A stretch of 64,000 nt of DNA from Marasmius tenuissimus (GCA_029532415.1 JAQOTA010000058.1:1666080-1730079), one strand, 5' to 3'. Positions 11,326 through 23,445 are shown, numbered from the stretch's first letter. The notes: generated by a model from the sequence alone, not told the origin. Numbers and translations are program-made.

Positions 11326-12459
11326 TGCAGGTTATGGTGGTGGTTGTGGAGAGAGGTGCAGGGCCCATTGAACTAACGAGCCGCTCTGCGTGGCATACAG
11401 CGACCGGTTGCATCAAATTTCCGCCGGAGTTTGCCGGACTAGCGAATCAGCGCCTTTCTCCATATGTATCCCCAACTTGGAACTTATTACTTCCGATCCA
11501 TCTCGGGTTTCTACGCACAGTACCCATTGCCTCTCGTCCCAGCTTATACAAACGATATTTCTCTCTTCGCGACTCGATAGCAGATCCAGATATCAAATAT
11601 TTCGCGGCAAATTCCGAGCCCAACTCACGGTGTGTCCCCAGCTGTCCCCAGTCAAATCTTCCACGAGGGACCGGGAACAGCAATTCAGAACGCCAGAAGT
11701 AACTCACTCTGCTGGAGCCTGGTACACTCACCTCTGTAAATTTCTCAACCAACAACAGCCCCATGGCCAATAAGAATATTCAATATACGACGTCTTGGGT
11801 TGTCAATCTCAAATTTATCATTTATCACTGCACACATCTTCAAGTGTCTCCTCCGCTGGCCTACCCGGATTTTTATATCCTCCGAGACTTGATCTTTGAA
11901 GTGCGACACAGACAGGCTCCGAGCCGAATGACGCTGAGTCTTCCGACGGATGGAACGGAAACGAGACTTGAAGGTCAGAGACTCAGAGTTGAATATCAAC
12001 TCCCACGGCGCAGTGGCACTGTCGCAGTTGAGTATTTTTATACTCTTCTCTGCTTATCTGAAGCCTCTGGTTGTGTTTTTAGGCTGCTTCTGACCTCATA
12101 GGCCTCATTGTAACTAAAACTCGCGGGATTGTCACTCCAGGGGGACGGGACGTGGGAGTCATCATTCAAAAAATCCATCATATGGATGTAATCTCGGCGG
12201 AAGTTCCTGGACTTTCATCAAGCAAGGCACCTTCGAAGGATTGTGTTCACAGAGAAGAAGCCACCTTATACAAGAGCAAGGCACCCAAGGGCAAGGTCCC
12301 GATACCCAAGAACATGCTGCCTGCAAGAACGCGCGACGTTAGAAAGATGGTGCCTCAGAGTGTGCACGGCTGAGAAGAGTATAGTATAAATTGAAAGCTA
12401 CTGGGTTTTCTTTGGTTTCCCTTCTGTCCCGTTCCCTGAGGACTAAACCGACACAGACG
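11326..12459. other. Divergent intergenic region with a TATA element at 12385
   Basis: Shared upstream region of the carbonic anhydrase (minus) and the secreted membrane protein (plus). ATAGTATAAATTG at 12381-12393 lies about 70 bp before the ATG at 12460 and is a good TATA candidate. Open frames here (for example 11280-11702 and 12152-12373) have no recognisable features and I do not call them genes. Confidence 0.45.
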
Positions 12460-13611
12460 ATGATGATGTCCCGCCCTAGTCTCGTCGCTCTTTCTGTCGT
12501 CTTGCTGCAAGCGGGTTTGAACCTCCCGCGGGTTGCTGCACAAGACACAAGCGCGACTTGCGTTCTCGCGTCTCTTCAATGGGTGAGTCAATCATCCCTC
12601 TCGCATGTTTGCAGTCCTCGTTGATTTTCGTGCTTTGGTAGTCTTTCAACTCAGCAAAACAAAGCCCATGCTCAGTGGCCTCGTCGCTCCGCGGTGTTTG
12701 CAATGGGGGTTGTACGTCGCAACATTAAATCTGTGGTGACACACATCTTAATTCCACCCTTCCCTCCCTGTAACAGCATACGACGTCAAAGCTCTCCCGT
12801 CCGGACATCAATACCTCGGGCCTTCTATCGACGCTGCAAACAGCTGCGAATGCAACACGGTTACTTACTCACTAATGAGTGCTTGTGGTCTTTGCCAAAA
12901 TGGAACAGCCATCACATGGAAAGAATGGTCTGGGAATTGCCCGATGGTGTCCATTGGAACGTAAGGAAGACTTCACCTCTGCGTTACGAACGAAAAGGTC
13001 AAACGTGCTGACGTTGTTCATGTCTTCCATCGCGGTCCAGGTACCCTCAACCTATTCCACAAGACGTACGTGTTCCTGGGTGGGCCTATCTTGATGTAAA
13101 GGTACGTAGCTCTTTTTCACGCTCGGGTCTTTCGTCGTCCTTTGCAACCCGATGAAGGTCCTTACGAAGTTCTTACCCAACAGACCAGCGACGTCTTCAA
13201 CGCAGACGTCGCTAAAGAGCATGCTGGTCAGTCCAGAGTCACTCAGACTCGCTCTACTTATCGCTATCCAGGTCCTAAAATACACTTTCATTCCCACCAG
13301 ATGCACCCGAGTCAACCTTCCTCCCTACCTCTTCCTCTACGGTTCCTCCAACAACCGCAACCTCTCCACCCATTTCGACATCATCCACAACAACCGGGGA
13401 CACCTCCACCAACGACCGGAGGGACAAGCTCATCAACATCACCGTCAGCTCCCTACTCGGCGCTCTCCTCCTCATCGGGAGTCTCATCACCTTCTGTCTC
13501 TGGAGGAGACGTAAAACGAGACGAGAAGCTGAAAGGGCAAACCAACCAACCACCTCACCGGAATCCCCAACGTCAACTTCGTCTGTTGAAAAACAGCCAA
13601 TTGGGCCTTGA
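12460..13611 (+). CDS. Secreted single-pass membrane protein with Cys-rich ectodomain
   Basis: Starts at three consecutive ATGs (12460). Residues 1 to about 27 form a signal peptide (LVALSVVLLQAGLNLPRVAA). The mature ectodomain has paired cysteines: TSATCVLASLQWSFNSAKQS, SPCSVASSLRGVCNGG, CECNTVTYSLMSACGLCQNG, ITWKEWSGNCPMVSIG and VPGWAYLDVK. A Ser/Thr/Pro-rich stalk follows, then one membrane helix (INITVSSLLGALLLIGSLIT), a basic stop-transfer RRRKTRREAERA and a short cytoplasmic tail ending QPIGP at a TGA (13609-13611). Five introns reconcile the frames. This layout is common in Agaricomycete surface proteins of unknown function; a sensor, mucin-like or adhesion role is inference. Confidence 0.8.
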
Positions 13612-14407
13612 GCTCGTCACTCGTTAACACTCGTTTTAATTATACCTCTACTTGTACCTAGAATGTTGCACTACATACATACCTTAACTTGTCGACTGTC
13701 GTTTCTGAAATCTTGATACCTCGTAGGTCCTTCCTGTATATTAGTGGTTCGGAATTTTGATTGAAAAGCACTAGCGTACCTCCTACCAATTCGAAATGTC
13801 GAGGTATGACCGAGATATTAGACAGCGAAATGTAGACGTAGATGCTATTCGACATGGCGACGAGACGCAACCTCAACAAAGAATGAAATAAAACAACACG
13901 ACGAAAATAAGAAAGCATTCGAAAGCAATTGACAAATGTGTGGGGGGGGGACAAGGGACAAATGCGACGGTCATGAATCAAAGATGCAAGATGCAAGTGA
14001 GGAGTCGGGACAAATGGATAGATGGACATGATGGATGGATGATGGGTCGGATGAAGGGACCTGGATTGGGGACACAATGACACGCATTCGGATCGGAATA
14101 TGGACGGGCTGATATGTTTAAGGACGACGTTACGATAGAGATACGAGGACCGAGGAAAGGTATCAGAAAAATAGCGTAGTAGAGAAACGAAGTTGTTGTT
14201 GTAAAAACGAGACGTTTCTGTACACGACGGGGGGAGACAAAGATTATTCGCGTGAAGAAAAGGGAATATGGTACAAGAAACTTGAGTGTCGACTCAGAGC
14301 TGCTGAAGAACGCGTCGGATGCCGATGTATGGGGTCGACAATACGTATTTTACCGAACAAGAATCATGGTACAAGAATAGCGAAGACGATGGCTGAAACC
14401 TTTAGAG
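13612..14407. other. Tail-to-tail intergenic region, no gene seen
   Basis: Convergent 3' ends of the secreted protein and the KH protein. It contains a run of nine G near 13942 and short ATGGATGGAT-type repeats near 14015-14045. No coding feature was supported. Confidence 0.4.
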
Positions 14408-15819
14408 TTACGATTGTTGTTGACGTAACTGCTTTTGCTTTTCTTGCTCCAAGCGCTAGAATATATTGTCAGTAACAGTCAGTCGGTAGCCCGCGAAAGG
14501 ACGTACATGGTACAATAATTGGACTGCCATCTGAATGTTCGCCGGGGCGCCAGTAATCACAACCAATCGCTCCCCTTCACTGCCGGTCCCATTACTACCA
14601 CCACTTCCAGGCTCCATGATCTTGATGTTACTCGCGCTCATGTGTCGAATTTCATTGATCTTGCTGCCGCCTTTGCCAATGATACAACCCACAAGATCAT
14701 TGGGAATGTAAATCTGCTGCTGCTGCTGTTGTTGCGACGATGATTGGGGCGGGAGGGGAGGTGGTGCATAAGGGTTGTGTGATTGTTGAGCGGGTGGATA
14801 GGAGGAAGACGATGAGGACGAGGACGAGTAACCGGGAACGTATGAGGATCCACTGACGGGCCTCCGGCTCGAGGGTCGATAGCTGGAGTTGGAGGAAGAG
14901 GCAGAGGGCATACGTTCCTGGGCTTCAATGAGGATGTTGCCGATATAATAAGTCGCGATGTGGATTGCATCAGCAACACCCGCAACGCTTAGGACACGCT
15001 TGCGGAGATTAAGGTCAGTACAATACATAAAAGAACCTGTGAGAGAAAGACCCACCTCCGTGGAGCCAGGCAGCATGCCTTCACTGGCATTCAATCTAGC
15101 ACCACTAGCTTCTTGTATTTCCTTGATCTTGCATCCACCCTTGCCAATAACGGAGCCCATGCGAGAGTTAGGTATCATGAATTTAATTGTAACGGCGCGG
15201 CTTCCCGGAACCGAGGGCACATCGAAGGGCTCGTCGTTGATTCGTCGGACAATCAGTCCAAAGGCCTATAACGACGTCAGGAAACGAGTCTTGTTGTTAC
15301 CAAAGCCAACGACGAACCTTTGAAACAGCATCCAAAGGCCCACTGACATTCAAAATCCTCTCTGGATTACCAGGTATGCTCTCCGACACCATGACCCTCG
15401 CACCGCTCTTCTCCCTAATCTCGTTCACATGCGAACCACCTTTGCCGATGATGATAGACGCATCTTGGGTGACAATCAAGCACCTCATATGAATGTTTGC
15501 AGCTGGTGCAGGCGGTGCCGAGGTTGACGACGAGGGTTCTGCTGACGTTGTCGCGGAACTCGATTTTGTCGCGTCATTGGACTTGTCGTCGTTGTCTCTT
15601 GATTTGGGCGAGCCTGAGGAAGAAGAAAATGTAGGTTCGGTGTCAGACATAACGTCTCACGACCTGGGAAAGAGTGGAGAGCGAAGAACCTGGTGCTGAT
15701 GATGTGTTTTCGTTCCTGTGGTAGTCGTCGTCTACAGGACCTGTGTTGGGTCTCTTATGCTGTTTTTGGTGATCGCTATCAGAAGGAGAGCGGGACCGCT
15801 TTCTATTCGAGTCAGCCAT
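14408..15819 (-). CDS. Three-KH-domain RNA-binding protein (PCBP/HEK2-like)
   Basis: Poly(C)-binding-type RNA-binding protein. The start at 15819 gives MADSNRKRSRSPSDSDHQKQ, a basic nuclear-type N-terminus. KH1 contains IIIGKGGSHVNEIREKSGAR, KH2 contains SVIGKGGCKIKEIQEASGAR and KH3 contains GCIIGKGGSKINEIRHMSAS; all three keep the GKGG RNA-contact loop. A low-complexity linker of Ser runs, Pro and seven Gln separates KH2 and KH3. Introns lie after STLSQ, after DAVSK, in the KH2 tail and after QLLYH; the last exon is RLEQEKQKQLRQQQS and stop (14408-14410). The architecture matches fungal HEK2/PBP2-like proteins in mRNA localisation, stability or telomere functions; the specific role is not deducible. 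Confidence 0.88.
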
Positions 15820-16178
15820 GCTATTTCTATTCAACTTATTGGGTTTGGGGTGTGGGAGACTTGGAATTTAGGATTGGGATTTTATGGTTGGATTTCGACT
15901 GTGGGATGGAGGGTATGGGGATGAGGGGATGCGACTTGGATGCGAGAAGAATGCATGATTGAAAAAAAAGACTCACCTGAGTTGATCAGTCCGTAGCTCA
16001 AGGCTTACGAACGTGAACACAGCAGCTGTGCGAGGGAGACGATGGTGGTAGGTGGGAAACCCGTGTAGTGGGACAAACACGCGTCAACGCTGGCAGTGGT
16101 TCCGAGGAACTGCCTCACTTCCAGACTTGTTCTCATTATCGATTCAAATTCTCAGCATCAACTATAGAGAATAAGGAC
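15820..16178. other. Divergent intergenic region
   Basis: Shared promoter region of the KH protein (minus) and the unknown protein at 16179 (plus). It is T/G-rich near 15840-15900. No gene seen. Confidence 0.4.
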
Positions 16179-16961
16179 ATGGAAGAGACTGAACAGCCCT
16201 ACACCCGTGATGAATTGGTCGACACGATCACCAGCTTTTACAAGTTCCTCACAACCTTCCACATTCCCGAATCAGCCCTCAAATACCCATCCGAAGGAGG
16301 TTGGCCCAATATCACCACAGACTCCACCGCTGGATTCGGAAAGTCACCACTTGTCGTTGATCTCTTGAGGCATCTCCCGTATATTGAGGAGGATGGTCGC
16401 TTGGACCTCCATAATATCCACTACAAGTGCAACGTGTTGGACTACTCGACGCGTACTCCACAAGACTTTGCAAGCGACGACATCAAGATTGGAGAAATGC
16501 AGATGAGCTGGGATGGCCCAGTATCTGAGAACGTAGTGGTTGTCGCGGAGGGGTATGAGAGCGGGGGACGTAATATCTTGCTCGACCTCGAGAATGGCGA
16601 AATCACGGTAGAGGAGATCAGGTGTGGGAGGGAGTGCCAGGCTGATGTGAAGGAATACTTCGAAGACCTGAGGCTGAAATACAAGAGGCTGGAGATCGTA
16701 CCGGTACCGGGCCATGAGCCATTTGAAAGGGTCAGAGGGCGTGATAGGGAGGACGAGAAGTTGAAAAATCCGCTGGAAATGGATAGGAGCGGAGAGTACG
16801 ACTGGATTCTGGACGAGCACGACGCCAAGTGGATCAGTAGGATTTATAGGGACTATGGGTGGCCGGGTCCTCAGTACAGAAAGGCAGAGGCTTTGGCCGC
16901 TGCAGGCGAGTTCACGAGAATTAGAGCTCAGCACGATGGGGACTCTGGGGACGACGAATAG
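16179..16961 (+). CDS. Conserved hypothetical protein, 260 residues
   Basis: Single-exon acidic protein starting MEETEQPYTRDELVDTITSF, with start chosen at 16179 because the upstream in-frame extension lacks protein-like composition. Notable segments are YKFLTTFHIPESALKYPSEG, GWPNITTDSTAGFGKSPLVV, LLRHLPYI, and a C-terminus with WISRIYRDYGWPGPQYRKAE and an acidic end. No signal peptide or membrane segment. I do not recognise a named domain. The overall pattern resembles unnamed proteins widespread in mushroom genomes, whose central part senses an antiparallel sheet; function unknown. Confidence 0.75.
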   Translation: MEETEQPYTRDELVDTITSFYKFLTTFHIPESALKYPSEGGWPNITTDSTAGFGKSPLVVDLLRHLPYIEEDGRLDLHNIHYKCNVLDYSTRTPQDFASDDIKIGEMQMSWDGPVSENVVVVAEGYESGGRNILLDLENGEITVEEIRCGRECQADVKEYFEDLRLKYKRLEIVPVPGHEPFERVRGRDREDEKLKNPLEMDRSGEYDWILDEHDAKWISRIYRDYGWPGPQYRKAEALAAAGEFTRIRAQHDGDSGDDE

Positions 16962-17473
16962 CCTATCTGAGCGCCAGGGTGCCGATGAATCTGATCGAGA
17001 TTAGTACCCACTAAACAATGTTCCGTTGTGGCTGCTGTACAGGGTATCGAGATCTCGACGAAAAGAAACCTGCATTTCATCCTCTTCATTTACAAGACGG
17101 AGTCCCAGAAACCACCTTGAGGTCATCCGTTACCTCTCCTTGATGTACTCTCATAGCGATGATCTGTAGCGATCCAGCCTAGGTATGATCGAGAGGCTGG
17201 CACTAGTCATCAATGAACATCGATTCAGCACTCACCAGTATGGGTCTTGCTGCATTCCGTCCTCTACGTGGGCATATCGAATATTTCCAAGTGCGAGCAC
17301 CAGCTCAATTGTGAGGAGGTAGGACACGAAGAGAGATCGAAGTTGAGAGCAAAGCTTGATGAGCGCTAAATAACATACTGACGAGCGCTAGAGGCACAAA
17401 CAAATACAATTTTCTTCTGCTCAGCGCGACCACATTACCTGAGTCGATCTACCCATCCCATCCTCGAAAAAAA
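16962..17473. other. Intergenic region, no gene seen
   Basis: 3' region of the unknown protein and promoter of PNO1. No reading frame or repeat of note. Confidence 0.4.
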
Positions 17474-18556
17474 ATGGTTGTCGCACACACTCAACCCAGT
17501 ACCTCCACCTCCACCCCTGTACAAAAGAAAAACCGCAGAAAGACCTCCAAAAAGTCTACCAACAATGCCACCGATTCGTCAAAACTCGCAGACAGAGATG
17601 AAGAAATGGATGTGAACGAAGAACCATCGAGCTCAACCTCTATCACCGACGTTATACCAGCACAAGGCGGCGACGACGACGATATTATGATTGACGTTGA
17701 CTCGACTTCGTTACCTCAGGCGTCTGCAGTACCGACACTTCCCCCCTTGGCTGATGGAGCTCAAAACGGTCCTCTCAAATCAGAGATGAGACGGATACCG
17801 ATACCTCCTCATCGGATGACACCGCTGAAAAAAGATTGGATCAATATCTTTGGTCCTTTGACTGAGATACTGGGTTTACAAGTTCGGATGAACGTGCAGA
17901 GAAGGAGTGTGGAATGCCGGGTGCGTGTATCTGATACGACTCGTTTTCTCTTCTCTGATATACTAAAATTCTGTGCCAGACATCAAAACATACAAAGGAA
18001 ATAGGTGCTATTCAAAAAGGTGCCGATTTCGTGAAGGCATATGCATTGGGCTTCGACGTGAATGTAGGTTCTTCAGCTTCGCACACGGAGAGCTACAAGG
18101 ACTTATAACATCTCCAGGATGCTATTGCTCTTCTACGATTGGACGACCTATACCTCGATTCATTCGAGATCAAGGACGTCAAGTCACTCCAAGGCGACCA
18201 CCTTTCACGAGCCATCGGTAGGATGCAGAACCTCGACTCTCCCCCCCACCACTATAGTCTGACGCTCTACCCAGGTCGAATTGCTGGCCAAGATGGCAAA
18301 ACCAAGTTCACGATCGAGAACGCGAGCAGGACACGGATAGTTCTGGCAGACACGTACGTCTCTTCAGCTTTTTTTATCTTTCCTCGTTACCAAGGACCTG
18401 ACGTCCTTTTTCAGAAAAATCCACATCATGGGCTCCTTCCAAAACATAAAAATCGCCCGCGATGCTATCGTTTCACTCATTCTGGGATCACCGCCTGGAA
18501 AGGTGTATGCTGGTCTTCGGACTGTCAGCAGTCGTATGCGACAGCGTGCGCTGTAA
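17474..18556 (+). CDS. PNO1: Ribosome assembly factor PNO1/DIM2 (KH domain)
   Basis: Small-subunit processome and pre-40S factor that binds near the 3' end of 18S rRNA and recruits the dimethylase DIM1 and nuclease NOB1. The variable acidic N-terminus (residues 1 to about 105, with [10 protein letters not shown]) is followed by the conserved block [20 protein letters not shown], then [16 protein letters not shown]. After introns come [79 protein letters not shown] and [20 protein letters not shown]. The C-terminus reads MRQRAL and stop (18554-18556). All family blocks are present across five exons, so the gene looks functional. Confidence 0.95.
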
Positions 18557-19062
18557 TCCTCTGGTCCTTTTTAGATGTACAGTTCGCTTTGGATATCCTA
18601 ATGGACTTTTCATGATGCTCACTTTTCCTGTGTCTGTATCAATGGCTTCCCCGTGCAGGCAAAGGCTGTCGACACGGGCGTTTACCTGTCCCAACGAAGG
18701 CGCAAAAACCGATTCGTGCTTCCCATTCCGAACGCCTACTTTCGTTGATCGATCCTGGCCAGAGGTGCGGTGGGTACGGGTCGTGTAAGCCCGCAGTTCA
18801 AGGAGCGATCTGAGTTTGGCCGATAGTTTGTCCATCTACTGAACGGCAAGGCCCCGATTCGAACAATTCTATCGATTGAACAACCGAATATCTTAATATG
18901 AGGGTATGTACGTAGCAGGTAGGGTATGATAGAGATCTAAAATAACAAGGAAAATCACAAAGCGAGGGCAAACCAAAAAACAGAAGACCCAAAATCACTC
19001 CTTCAACAGCCTGGAGAACGTATTCAGTCGAGGTCTCCTTGTTGGTCTGAACGCTAGACGAC
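18557..19062. other. Tail-to-tail intergenic region
   Basis: Convergent 3' ends of PNO1 and the copper radical oxidase. Open frames on both strands here lack family features. No gene called. Confidence 0.4.
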
Positions 19063-21327
19063 TTACTGTCTGATAGCATCTTCGTCCACAGGTGGACTTC
19101 TCCCATCACCCAATAAAACCTTCCTTCCCTCACTGGGGACACCATCGCACAAGAAATAGAGGTATGCAGGTCCTGGAGGATATACATTACCGTTTGGAGG
19201 TGTGACGACTGACCAACGGTCTTCGCCCATGCGAGTTGTTTCTGCATGGACCAAACGAGAGTTCGTGTGAGTGGCATGGGTGATGTATCCGAGATCCATG
19301 AAAACAGCTTTCAGGAAGAAATTAGTTCAGATAGATGAATCGACGTGAAGTCGCGTACCTAGACCGCTAGACTTGCCAGCGCAGTTCTTGACACGAATAT
19401 TCATCCTCTTCCCAAACGGCATCGTCTCTACCGTTTTCAAACCTAGAATTTCCGGCCTACTCTTCCTCATGTACGGAGGATCCAGCCACTCCACCCTGTA
19501 CTCCGTTCCATACGCAACTTCACTGCGATCCAGGTTCGGGTTGCTCCCAGCTATCATAATATTCCCTCGTGGCGTCAAGCTGGCAACGCTATGGTAGAGA
19601 CGAGGAATATCGCTCGCAGGAAGACCTTCAGAAGAGAAACGTGACCCAGCAGGAGCAGAGGGTCTGTAGAGAACAGGGCTGAACACAGGATTTGCAGCAT
19701 TTGAAGATCCAACTTGATTCTTGACGTTTCCGTATCCCGAGATTCCGGTCCCTGCTCCATTGACGATAAGGACGTCTCCCGTAGGAAGCAGAACGGCGTC
19801 TGGCATGATCCTGGCCTGAGGCATGTGCTCGACTTCCCAACCCTTCGCGATGCCTTCATCAGTGATATCCATCCGAACACACTGCGATGAAGCAGGCTCC
19901 TGAGAGTCAATCTCGTGAGCGGGCCTTTGATCGTCGATGTTGGATCCACCACACAGCATAACGGTCGGCATATAATGGTTTTCGTGTGTGAGAGGGAGTA
20001 GTATACCAGTACCAGCCATGGGATAAGTGACCCTCACCCCATTAGGCAGACGTGGAAGATGGATTTCCGTGTTCGTTCTCCAGTCGTAGATCATGGCGTC
20101 CCTGTTAGCGGCAATGAAGACCCTTCCGTCTGGAAGCGAGATGGCAATGGCAAACAGGTTCGATCCGACCGTTTTTTCCAGGAAGGGCATATGAATGGGG
20201 CGTCCCTTTGAGCCATGCAGAGACTTTGGAGGATAGTATTCGACGGTAGGATTGTTGTCAGTGTGGTTGTTGATCCACCCGCCCCGTACAGATCCACCAA
20301 TAATCATGGCGCTACCATCGGAGATTCGAAGGACAGTGTTGTACCATCGCGGGCTTGCCATCTTGATGCGGTGAGGGTTTTCGTACATGGAGCAATCTTC
20401 GCTTCCGTCGCAAGGATGGAAGAGGCGGACAGCTTGGAGTCCGTTGACATCGCCAAAGTCTGTGGGACCAGTGTGATCTTCCACGACAGGGTTGCCTCCC
20501 ACGTTCACCAACGTCCCGTTAGCAAGGAACGAACCACCCGCACAGAAAGAATTGGAGGCCAAACGGACAGGTCTGACGGAATGTGTTTCGAGATTGTACA
20601 AGGACGCCCAAGCAGGATGGCCATCGATCGTCAGCGGGTTGTGCTCGACCTTGTCTACCAACAGCACATGAGTGTTCGACACCACCACAAGCTGCATCGC
20701 GTTGACACCCGTCGATCCTTTCTGAACTAGCGACCACTCGATTTCGGACGGTTTCCTCGGGGCAATAGATCGTGAATGTGAGCGAGTAGATACACGTGGA
20801 GGTGTGACGACGAAGGCTTCAAACTCGAGTTTGGCGGTCTGATTCTTCTTAGGGGCGTGAACGAGCTTGATGGTGTGGCTTCCCGGTCCCAGCCCATCCA
20901 CAGCATATATGCATTGGCCAGCCCGTTCCGTGGAGTCCCTCCAGTTATCAATAAGTGCGACACGGGTGCCATCGATTAGGACTTCAAAGTCGGTGTGCAG
21001 CCTGCCCCGAGTCCCATAACATTCGACGCGCTCGCCTTCGAAGGTGAAAGATACAGTAGCACCCGGGTCTGAAGTGACGAATTTCGTGTGTCCGACGTAC
21101 TTGGAGCTGAAAGACTTGCGCCAAGTGCCGCGGTAGTGAACGAATGGTGAGTATGATTTGACGCTTTTGGCACCAGGCGGGACGTAGTATGGAGAGAAGA
21201 GACCTGATCCAGAGGGTACATTGGGCGTGTATCCATTCCAGGCAGAGTGTTTCGCAAAGGCGGTCTGGAGGAAAGAGAAAGATAAGAGAAAAACGAGTGT
21301 GCGAGTCAGACCTGCCAGAGCAGTCAT
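19063..21327 (-). CDS. Copper radical oxidase (glyoxal/galactose oxidase family) with N-terminal beta-sandwich-like module
   Basis: Extracellular oxidase that makes H2O2 from aldehydes or alcohols, supplying ligninolytic peroxidases in wood and litter fungi. Start at 21327 gives a clean signal peptide (LVFLLSFSFLQTAFA); an in-frame ATG at 21381 would place 18 residues before it. Residues about 27-178 form an extra module (FVHYRGTWRKSFSSKYVGHT, ATVSFTFEGERVECYGTRGR, YAVDGLGPGSHTIKLVHAPK) like a jelly-roll carbohydrate-binding fold. The catalytic domain keeps the radical pair Cys262 (NSFCAGG) and Tyr329 (PRWYNT), axial Tyr578 and His579 (RLYHS), and His667 or His670 (THATH). The last exon follows a 51-nt intron. 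Length is about 737 residues. Substrate cannot be told from sequence. Confidence 0.92.
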
Positions 21328-21553
21328 CGTGGTTGTTGGAAGAGACGTGAAAGCATAGGCGCCCGCGCGACGCGACTTCAACGACCTGAATACGCCTCAC
21401 TAAACCAACACTCCATCCCGATAAGGGTTATTTGAGCTTTTCAGTCTCTCCACGCTCTCTGTGTCAATGACTACCAGATTGGATCATAGTACAATTAGAT
21501 AGGGCTAAATACAAAGGATAAAAACAAATTGATATATAGGTGGCACTGCACCG

Positions 21554-23445
21554 CTACATGCGTTCGGCCTTGAACCGCGATACTCGCTTCGGTGGTTCAT
21601 CAGACGATGGTGGTTGCTGTGTATCAGTAGAACGTCCACCGGGAGCAATTCCTCTCTCTTTCACAGCAGATGCCATAACCGCAGGTGGTCGTTCTGGGCG
21701 TGTAGCTGCTCTCGACGGGAACGAGGGCGATTCGATCACTGCGCTGATGCCCGGAAAAGAGGGAGATTCGACTACTGGTGCCGCGGTCATAGGCGAAGAT
21801 GAAGGGGGCGCGCGTTCAGAAACACCTGGCAGTTTTGGGGACGAACGGTCAAGGTTTGATATGGGGGTGCTTGAGCCCGATGCCGAGGTTTCACGGGTAG
21901 CACTTGACGTAGTTCCATTGCGCGCCAGTTTGAACTTGGAAGGGGCCTTCTCTTTCTGTCTGGCCGAGGGGGGAGGCTCTGTCGGCATCGTAAATGGTGC
22001 TGTGGTTGACCGTTCCGCAGAAACAGTGTGCAGTTCTCCCTCTGGACCAGCATTGTATACTTGGCCTTTCGTGAGCAGGTCGAGGACTTCCTGCACTGCT
22101 TCGTTCTCCTGCTCGTTCAAGACTGCGTTGTCTTCTTCCTCGCTCTCATGCTCACCCCCAACAAGTCGCCCGTCCTGGTCGATGTTTCCCATTCGTATCG
22201 CACGTTGAAGCGTGTCAGCACCCGCAACTGGGACAACAGAAGCACCGATAGACTGTGACGGCGAAGACGCTGCGTATGCTGAGGCGAGTCGATTCGCACG
22301 GAACTTGGACACGGGAGTCTTCGATTTTGATTTTTGGGTTGGATCCTCGTCAGGGTCGTGTGTGTGCGAAGTGAGAGCAAGAGCGGCTTCCTCCCCGATC
22401 TTTTCCCGCTTCTCCTGGTACGCAAGCGCAATCTCCCGTTGATGCAAAGCGTAATCCAAGTCAAACTCATCCTCCTCTAGATCCTGGTCGGCATCCGAAT
22501 CGTCGTCCTCAATGTCAGGCTCTGATTCGTCGTCCGAATCGACTTCTCGTTCTTGAGGAGCAGATTGAGTGGAGGGCTTAGATCCAGGGAATCGCTCCAC
22601 GACATTCTTCTTCATGAGTCGCTCAGACCCGGTACCGGGGAGATCAGGTTTTGTGTCCGACCGCAGCTTCCCCTTCGCTACGTCTCCCCAATCCATAGGC
22701 AGGCCATTTGAACTTGTCGAAGGGGATTCCGCGTCTGCAAAGGTAACTGTCTTCTTCTTCGAGCCATTACTTGTTACCGCCTTTTGTACTGCCTCATCTG
22801 AAGCTATCGCCTCCTTCGCTTTCACTTCCTGTGTCTCCCGGGCCTCAGCCATACTTCGCATCAACGCCTTCCCCATTTTCTTATGGGTCTCTTTAACCAT
22901 CTTCAGTTTATCCAACTCGCCTCTGGATGCCTCTTTCCTCTTTTCCAATGCTGCCTGTCTTTCTAGTCGTTCACGTTCGTCTGTTTTTCGTTGTTCTTCC
23001 TCCTCTTCTTGCTCCAGCAAATCGAGGATGTGATCGCGTTCTTGTTTATTTCTCGCGCGTTCGGACGCAGACAGAGACGACAGAGGTACCAGTGGTGGTT
23101 CCTCCACGAGAGAGCGTGGGTCATGGGATGCTTTCGGAAGACCGCCGTCTGTGATATCGACTAGTGGAAGACCTTGCTGGTTAAAAGAGTTTTAGCCCTT
23201 ACAGCTACATGGAGTGGAACTGAATTATGCGCACATCTGCACCTGAGAAAGCAGTCCTTACAACGTCTTCACCCATCAGCTCAGACAGCTTTTCAGTGAG
23301 CCTCTGGAGAGCTTCAGGTGTGACATTGTCAACCGCGTCTGGAGCAATCGACTGAAGGAGGTTTTGGAGGCCTTCATAGAGTTAGCTGAGGTGACACATA
23401 GAGAATGAATAAGCAACCTTGTGCGTCAGACTGAGGATTGGCCAT
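21554..23445 (-). CDS. DUF3835 (URI/Bud27-like C-terminal region) protein
   Basis: Start at 23445 gives MANPQSDAQ. One intron joins it to GLQNLLQSIAPDAVDNVTPE, and a second (gtaagg...accag) to QGLPLVDITDGGLPKASHDP. A charged coiled-coil-like stretch follows (RNKQERDHILDLLEQEEEEE), then a long acidic disordered region (DDESEPDIEDDDSDADQDLE) and a Ser/Pro-rich tail ending PKRVSRFKAERM. The [SR]-[KR]-F-[KR] motif appears three times (VSKFRANRLA, PSKFKLARNG, VSRFKAERM), as in DUF3835 proteins. In yeast, Bud27/URI is a prefoldin-like factor in TOR signalling and RNA polymerase assembly. Here the prefoldin helices are not clear, so the functional link is inference. Confidence 0.65.

Noticed and set aside
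12152..12373. Plus-strand frame of 73 codons upstream of the secreted protein
   Set aside because: No conserved motif; it overlaps the presumed promoter with the TATA element.
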